Below are positions 59,885 to 64,000 of a stretch of 64,000 nt of DNA, piece by piece (position 1 is the first letter of the stretch; each line of letters begins with the position of its first letter). The stretch is from an uncultured Acetatifactor sp. Lineage in GTDB: Bacteria > Bacillota > Clostridia > Lachnospirales > Lachnospiraceae. A program made the translations under genes and the position numbers. The stretch covers positions 1 to 64,000 of the forward strand of contig CAJUTJ010000188.1 of the NCBI GenBank assembly GCA_910589655.1, in the 5' to 3' direction. A model generated the notes under the pieces. That model ran no database searches. It was not told the origin of the DNA and saw only the letters and a list, made by a program, of their open reading frames with translations.

Positions 59885-60814
59885 ATGCAGTCATTGGATA
59901 CCTTGCTCCTATATGAAAAGCCGGATGCCTATTTTTTCCCCCATTACAGCGGCAGTGTGTTTGCTCCCTTCGACATTCCCCGGCCCGGTCTGCGCTATCT
60001 GGCCTATAAGATGCTGTACCTGCTGCACCTTCCTTGTTGCAGTCTGTTCTGGGGCAAGTGGAAGGCTCATATAAAGACGGCAAAGCGTATTATCATTTTT
60101 GACTACGGCTACCAACGGGGAATGGAGAACTATATCCGCCGCATAAATCCTCATTGCAAGGTTTATTTATTTTTCTGGAATAAGGTCAACAAATACAATA
60201 GGAAACATCTCCTCTTTTCGGATGCAAATGCCATTTATTCCACGGATACGGAAGATTGTAAAAAATACGGTCTGCATTATAACCATATCTTCTACCCCCG
60301 GGAATTTCAGCTTCCATACACTGCCTCTCCGGAGCAGAACAGGCTTTTCTTTCTGGGCGCCGATAAGGGACGTGCCCCTTACATCGCTTCCCTGAAACAG
60401 GTGTTAGAGGAAAGCGGTCTCATCTGCGATATCCGTATTCTTTCACCGATCCGCGACTCCGCCTATCGGAAACGGTTTCGGGAAATCCTCACCGACAAAG
60501 GGCTTTCCTACGACGAATATTTGGCAGAACTGAAATCCTGCGATATTCTTCTGGACATAAATCAGGAGGGGCAGAGTTCTTTGACCATGCGGGTCATAGA
60601 AGCCCTCTACCTCTCCAAAAAGCTGATTACCAACAACCGGCATATTCCTTCTTATGATTTTTACTGTCCCGATAATATCTTGGTGCTTCCGGAAAACGCT
60701 GTCCCTTCTCCGGAAGAATTGCGTCATTTTCTCCACGTTCCCTTCCGGCCCTACTCCGACACAATTTTGCACAACTATAGTTATGAGCACTGGCTGCAAA
60801 GCTTTTCGTCCTGA
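59885..60814 (+). CDS. GT-B-like glycosyltransferase, putative polysaccharide synthesis protein
   Basis: The 309-residue soluble protein has a basic N-terminal domain with Phe/Tyr-rich segments (FFPHYSGSVFAPFDIPRPG, IIIFDYGYQRGMENYIRR) and a C-terminal half resembling the sugar-nucleotide domain of GT-B enzymes: RLFFLGADKGRAPYI, then YLAELKSCDILLDINQEGQSSLTMRVIEALYLSKKLITNN with the E-A-L/K pattern. No DxD motif. It stands alone on the plus strand amid minus-strand polysaccharide genes. Exact family and sugar are unknown. Confidence 0.78.
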   Translation: MQSLDTLLLYEKPDAYFFPHYSGSVFAPFDIPRPGLRYLAYKMLYLLHLPCCSLFWGKWKAHIKTAKRIIIFDYGYQRGMENYIRRINPHCKVYLFFWNKVNKYNRKHLLFSDANAIYSTDTEDCKKYGLHYNHIFYPREFQLPYTASPEQNRLFFLGADKGRAPYIASLKQVLEESGLICDIRILSPIRDSAYRKRFREILTDKGLSYDEYLAELKSCDILLDINQEGQSSLTMRVIEALYLSKKLITNNRHIPSYDFYCPDNILVLPENAVPSPEELRHFLHVPFRPYSDTILHNYSYEHWLQSFSS

Positions 60815-60966
60815 CTCGCTGCCCCATGCTTTGGTGCGTCCTTTATCAGCTCCTCCCGACAGGGAATCAGCGCCGCCCTAAACCTTCCGGCAGCATATGC
60901 ATATATACGCCCGTTTCCTTGCATCCGGCTATCCGAAACGGCAGAAAACACGGCAGGCAAAAACAT

Positions 60967-61896
60967 TCAAAGCCGGCACAGAAACGCCAAGACCTTCAAG
61001 GGGAATTTCAGATAGTGATTGACCAGAGCCGTTTTCCGGATCTCCTTAATCTCATTGCGGAACTGCCTGCGCAATGCCTCCGCCTGCCTGTCTCCCTTAA
61101 GTTTTCTTAAATTGACATAGCACCAGAGAAGGCTTTTGCAATATTTATATTCTCCGGCAGGTATCAGCTCCGGCGCCTCTCGAGTAACAAATTCCAGATT
61201 TTCCTTACTGTTATACACGCAGTCCGCCATTTTCACCGAGAATGCGGAGGTGGTGATGCTGTTCGCCCTTTTACGGTAAAAATATGTCTCACATTCCAGA
61301 AAAACAATCCGTTCCATACGCTCATACGCCCGCAGCACAAGAGGTTCGTCCTCATTGATTCTGCCCTTCGGAAACCGTAGTCCTTCCAGAACCTCCCTTT
61401 TATAAAGACGGTTGCAGGACGAAGAACCTGCCAAAAGCACATGCTCCATGGCTTCATGAGCAGTCTCACACCGCTCACCCCTTTGCTTTCCGCGGCGGAA
61501 GCTCTTTTCTCCGTTTTTCCTTTCCAATACCGTGACACAGGCGCCGCAGCAGCAATCCGCCTTATATTTGTTCAGTCCTTCATACAGCATTTCCAAAGTG
61601 TTTTCTGCCAGCCAGTCATCACTGTCCACAAAGAATATGTAGTCTCCGACCGCATGATCCATGCCGGTATTTCTGGCCTCCGCCAGTCCGCCGTTTTTCT
61701 CCCTATGAACTACCTTAATCCGGCTGTCCCCGGCAGCATATCTGTCGCAGATTTTCCCGCAGCCGTCGGGGGAAGCATCATCCACCAAAATAATTTCCGT
61801 ATTCTGGTAGGTCTGTTTTATCACACTATCCAGACATTCTGCCAGATAGGCTTCCACTTTATAAACGGGAATAACCACACTGATTTTTTCGCTCAT
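60967..61896 (-). CDS. family 2 glycosyltransferase
   Basis: The 309-residue GT-A enzyme has KISVVIPVYKVEAYLAECLDSV, LVDDASPDGCGKICDRYA, ARNTGMDHAVGDYIFFVDSDDWLAEN (DxD), and a basic helical C-terminus. It resembles EpsJ/CpsJ-like capsule and exopolysaccharide transferases. AAGGAG lies 13 nt before the ATG. It is downstream of the flippase gene, with a repeat-rich gap between. Confidence 0.93.
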   Translation of the reverse strand: MSEKISVVIPVYKVEAYLAECLDSVIKQTYQNTEIILVDDASPDGCGKICDRYAAGDSRIKVVHREKNGGLAEARNTGMDHAVGDYIFFVDSDDWLAENTLEMLYEGLNKYKADCCCGACVTVLERKNGEKSFRRGKQRGERCETAHEAMEHVLLAGSSSCNRLYKREVLEGLRFPKGRINEDEPLVLRAYERMERIVFLECETYFYRKRANSITTSAFSVKMADCVYNSKENLEFVTREAPELIPAGEYKYCKSLLWCYVNLRKLKGDRQAEALRRQFRNEIKEIRKTALVNHYLKFPLKVLAFLCRL

Positions 61897-61934
61897 ATCC
61901 GTTTTATTGCTCCTTTTTTATCTCAAACTCTTCT

Positions 61935-62050
61935 CACACTAACTCCCATATGCCCGCTTCGGCGGGCACTCAAATCAAGATTGTAAAATGCTCTTTTTCA
62001 CACTAACCTCCATGTCGCAGCTTTGCGGCGACTCAAATCTGAATGAAAAA
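61935..62050. repeat. small hairpin repeats, family J, copies 2 and 3
   Basis: Two consecutive units begin TCACACTAAC. The first has stem GCCCGC/GCGGGC with loop TTCG and the second GTCGC/GCGAC, each followed by ACTCAAATC-(A/T)-x-GA. The arms differ but still pair. After them, AACTGCT/AGCAGTT (62074-62089) and a repeated AGTACTTCTC fill the gap to the flippase stop. Confidence 0.6.
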
Positions 62051-62071
62051 TGCCGTGTTTTAGGCATTTTT
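62046..62071 (-). terminator. hairpin terminator downstream of the flippase gene
   Basis: The stem AAAAATGCC/GGCATTTTT (62046-62054, 62063-62071) with an 8-nt loop lies about 100 bases past the flippase stop and has a T-run on either strand. Confidence 0.65.
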
Positions 62072-62169
62072 CTAACTGCTTTAGCAGTTTGGGGAATTTA
62101 GTACTTCTCCGCGAAGCAGCCCTTGCTGTGAGTGGAAATTGCCAAAGACAATTAGAAGTACTTCTCACG

Positions 62170-63684
62170 CTATCTCCGTATCGCCTGCTTCGCCAGATTC
62201 AGAACGCTTCGCAGCTTCCAGCTGCGGCAGTACAACATCAAATCCGCCCCCAGCGCCAGTGCAGCCGCCATAACCCCGATAACCAGCAGACCAAGGAGCC
62301 CTCCCCCGTAGAGCCGCAGCGTCAAAGGATAAATCAGAACAATCTCCGCCGCCGTCAGCGCCGCATACTGCACAAGATCCGCCAAATAAGCAAAGACAGA
62401 CTGCTTCACATATTCTTTAAAAAAGACTCTTATCCGGCATCCGATCTGTACCAGATAAGCGGCTATGGTGCCTAATGCAATTCCCGCTGCCCCAAAGCTC
62501 CCCACCAAAAGCAAGGACAATACCAGATTTACCAGCGCGGTCACCACGGCTATATTCCGCTCCTTATGAAATAATCCCGTAACACTCATTACACTCTCCA
62601 TGGGCAGCCCCATGGCCGTGAAAAAGAACTGCCCCACGCTTGCCGCCACAAAGCCCGTCTCCATGAGATATTCCCCGTTCAGCCAGACATCCCGCACAAA
62701 GGGTGTAATCAAGCAGAAAATGCACACGGACGCCACCGATACCGGCAGGAAAAACAGGAAGGTTATCTGGCGCAGCACACGCACCTCTTTCTCCTTGTCC
62801 TCTTCCAGAAAAAGATTCCCCAAAGCAGGTTTTAAAGCACCGGAAAGAGCCACCATGATATTGACAACAGACTGCGTCACCAGACAGTAATTGGAGTAAA
62901 GTCCGGCAGTCACGGTGGTAATCATACCGGACACAATAATTTTGTCCGTGGACAGCAACAATTTGGTAAACAGTCTGGTGACAAAAATGTTTTTGATGTT
63001 GTCCATTACTCTTTCCACGATGGTGTGTTCTAAGGGTGCCTTTCGCAGCCGTTTCAGAAAAGGATACTTCCGGTTGACATAAGCGGCGATCCACAGATTG
63101 CTGACAGCCTCTATTACGATATTGACCGCCAAGACCCACATATAGTTTCCGGACAGCTGCAAAATGACAATGGTGAGGGAGTAATTTAATACATTCACTA
63201 CCAATGCGGTTATGCTCACCAGATATTCCCTCTGATCCGCAATCAGAATGGAGCGTTTGTATGACAATAGATAAGAAAGCACCGTGCGCACCAGCCACAG
63301 GAAAAACAGCCGCCGGATATATCCCTGTGAAAATGCCGTCTCGTTCATTATATGATGAATAAAAGGCATCACTCCCATGCCCAGACCGAAAATCACCAGT
63401 GCGAAAATCAGGTAGGCTTTGCGGTACAAATTCATCAGCCCCGCAATCCTCTTCTCGTCCCTTCCGGCGATTGCGGAATACAGATTATAAACCACCGCCG
63501 TAGCGATTCCCAGCTCGGAGACGGACAGGATGGCTATGACATTGGAAATTACACCGTTCATGCCCACCAGTTCCGCTCCCAGAAGCAGGTTCATAGTCCT
63601 CTGGCAGAAAAATCCCACCACAATCAGAACCGCCTGCCCCAACACACCGAAAAAACTGTTTTTTATAGCGCTTTTCAACCGCAT
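62170..63684 (-). CDS. polysaccharide flippase (Wzx-like, MATE/MOP superfamily)
   Basis: The 504-residue protein has about 14 membrane helices. It starts KSAIKNSFFGVLGQAVLIVVGF, contains NGVISNVIAILSVSELGIATAVVYNLY and the middle segment FVTRLFTKLLLSTDKIIVSG common to polysaccharide-transport family flippases. It would move lipid-linked repeat units across the membrane for the locus that continues to the right. It overlaps the upstream glycosyltransferase gene by 10 bases. Confidence 0.93.
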   Translation of the reverse strand: MRLKSAIKNSFFGVLGQAVLIVVGFFCQRTMNLLLGAELVGMNGVISNVIAILSVSELGIATAVVYNLYSAIAGRDEKRIAGLMNLYRKAYLIFALVIFGLGMGVMPFIHHIMNETAFSQGYIRRLFFLWLVRTVLSYLLSYKRSILIADQREYLVSITALVVNVLNYSLTIVILQLSGNYMWVLAVNIVIEAVSNLWIAAYVNRKYPFLKRLRKAPLEHTIVERVMDNIKNIFVTRLFTKLLLSTDKIIVSGMITTVTAGLYSNYCLVTQSVVNIMVALSGALKPALGNLFLEEDKEKEVRVLRQITFLFFLPVSVASVCIFCLITPFVRDVWLNGEYLMETGFVAASVGQFFFTAMGLPMESVMSVTGLFHKERNIAVVTALVNLVLSLLLVGSFGAAGIALGTIAAYLVQIGCRIRVFFKEYVKQSVFAYLADLVQYAALTAAEIVLIYPLTLRLYGGGLLGLLVIGVMAAALALGADLMLYCRSWKLRSVLNLAKQAIRR

Positions 63685-64000
63685 AGGCTCTCAAAGACCT
63701 CGTTCCAACTGTTTATAATATTGTTCAAATCAAATTTTTCCATATCCAGACCGGCATTCAGGGCAAACCGTTCCCGCAGCTCCTCATCGGATGCCAGCCG
63801 CACAATTTTTTCCGCCATTTTTTCACAATCAAAAGGTTCCACCAGATATCCGTTGACACCGTCCCTGATAATCTCTTCCGGTCCCGTGCTGATATTAAAA
63901 CTGACACAAGGCAGTCCGTGGCTCTTTGCCTCCAACAGACACATGGGAAGCCCTTCCTCCCGGGATGTAAGCACATGAATCCGAGCCTTGGCATAATATT
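63675..64000 (-). CDS. family 4 glycosyltransferase, C-terminal part (cut by window edge)
   Basis: Only the last 108 residues are in the window, and the frame stays open to the edge. They hold the GT4 donor-binding pattern Y-A-K-A-R-I-H-V-L-T-S-R-E-E-G-L-P-M-C-L-L-E-A (E-G-x-P and E-A of the EX7E motif) and GPEEIIRDGVNGYLVEP. A GTG within this stretch is not the true start. It is upstream of, and overlaps, the flippase gene. Confidence 0.9.
   Translation of the reverse strand, partial: YYAKARIHVLTSREEGLPMCLLEAKSHGLPCVSFNISTGPEEIIRDGVNGYLVEPFDCEKMAEKIVRLASDEELRERFALNAGLDMEKFDLNNIINSWNEVFESLCG

Overview
The window looks like chromosome of a spore-forming, Gram-positive Clostridia species, most likely of the Lachnospiraceae. 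The evidence is: two spoVA genes, AAGGAG-type ribosome binding sites almost everywhere, a sortase-anchored surface protein, a PL11 pectin lyase, an LRR_5 (BspA-like) protein, a PilZ/flagella-free chemotaxis operon, and small conserved Lachnospiraceae hypotheticals (DUF6033-like, DUF5721-like). I see no rRNA, tRNA, CRISPR array, transposase or phage gene.

Layout. (1) 296-7362, minus: an Agr/Vir-type two-component pair, then GtrA, a GtrB-like glycosyltransferase, an FdtA-like sugar ketoisomerase, an FdtB-like aminotransferase and a GT-C-like membrane protein. Together these read as a lipid-linked sugar decoration module. (2) 7562-17958, minus: one chemotaxis/phosphorelay operon (REC-HD-GYP, PAS kinase, a second REC-HD-GYP with a degraded active site, CheR, CheB, CheY, CheA, CheW, MCP), with a free Hpt protein transcribed divergently at 18315. 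(3) 18912-30333: two hypotheticals, argG, DUF1294, DegV, a ferredoxin-like aldo/keto reductase, a 1396-residue leucine-rich-repeat protein preceded by fourteen 16-bp tandem repeats, and a tRNA-dihydrouridine synthase. (4) 30457-37133, minus: an oligopeptide ABC importer whose binding-protein gene is followed by a terminator. (5) 37628-45108: transglutaminase-like protein, DUF5721, spoVAE, RidA, a small hypothetical, spoVAD, an SH3b membrane protein and trpS. (6) 45572-53563: the most interesting locus, described below. (7) 53977-64000: a 1828-residue sortase-anchored rhamnogalacturonan lyase, then polysaccharide genes (three glycosyltransferases and a flippase) that run off the right edge.

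The candidate new system is region 6. Four consecutive small genes (48936-50938, minus) encode proteins whose first 24 residues are nearly identical (Y-x-K/R-P-x-V-L-x-N-E-E-L-A-E-G-x-Y-A-A-S-G), while everything after the final Gly is unrelated or only loosely related. That is the leader/core organisation of ribosomally made, modified and exported peptides. Three of the cores look like small beta-sandwich domains (one resembles a CBM2-type carbohydrate-binding module) and one is Cys-rich. They are driven by their own near-consensus promoter. Around them lie an ABC exporter without a peptidase domain, a PqqD-HPr-kinase-like fusion (a leader-recognition domain joined to a kinase), an NTP_transf_5 nucleotidyltransferase and a family-2 glycosyltransferase. 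No radical SAM enzyme, cyclodehydratase, lanthipeptide synthetase, lasso cyclase or leader peptidase is present. I infer a system that recognises a common leader, phosphorylates and/or glycosylates the attached domain, and exports it.

Intergenic DNA is unusually rich in structured repeats: at least six copies of a 120-160-bp palindromic element bounded by GTTACTGTTCAC-type inverted ends, a second related element, two smaller hairpin families with compensatory arm changes, and tandem repeats of 16, 32, 34 and 36 bp.
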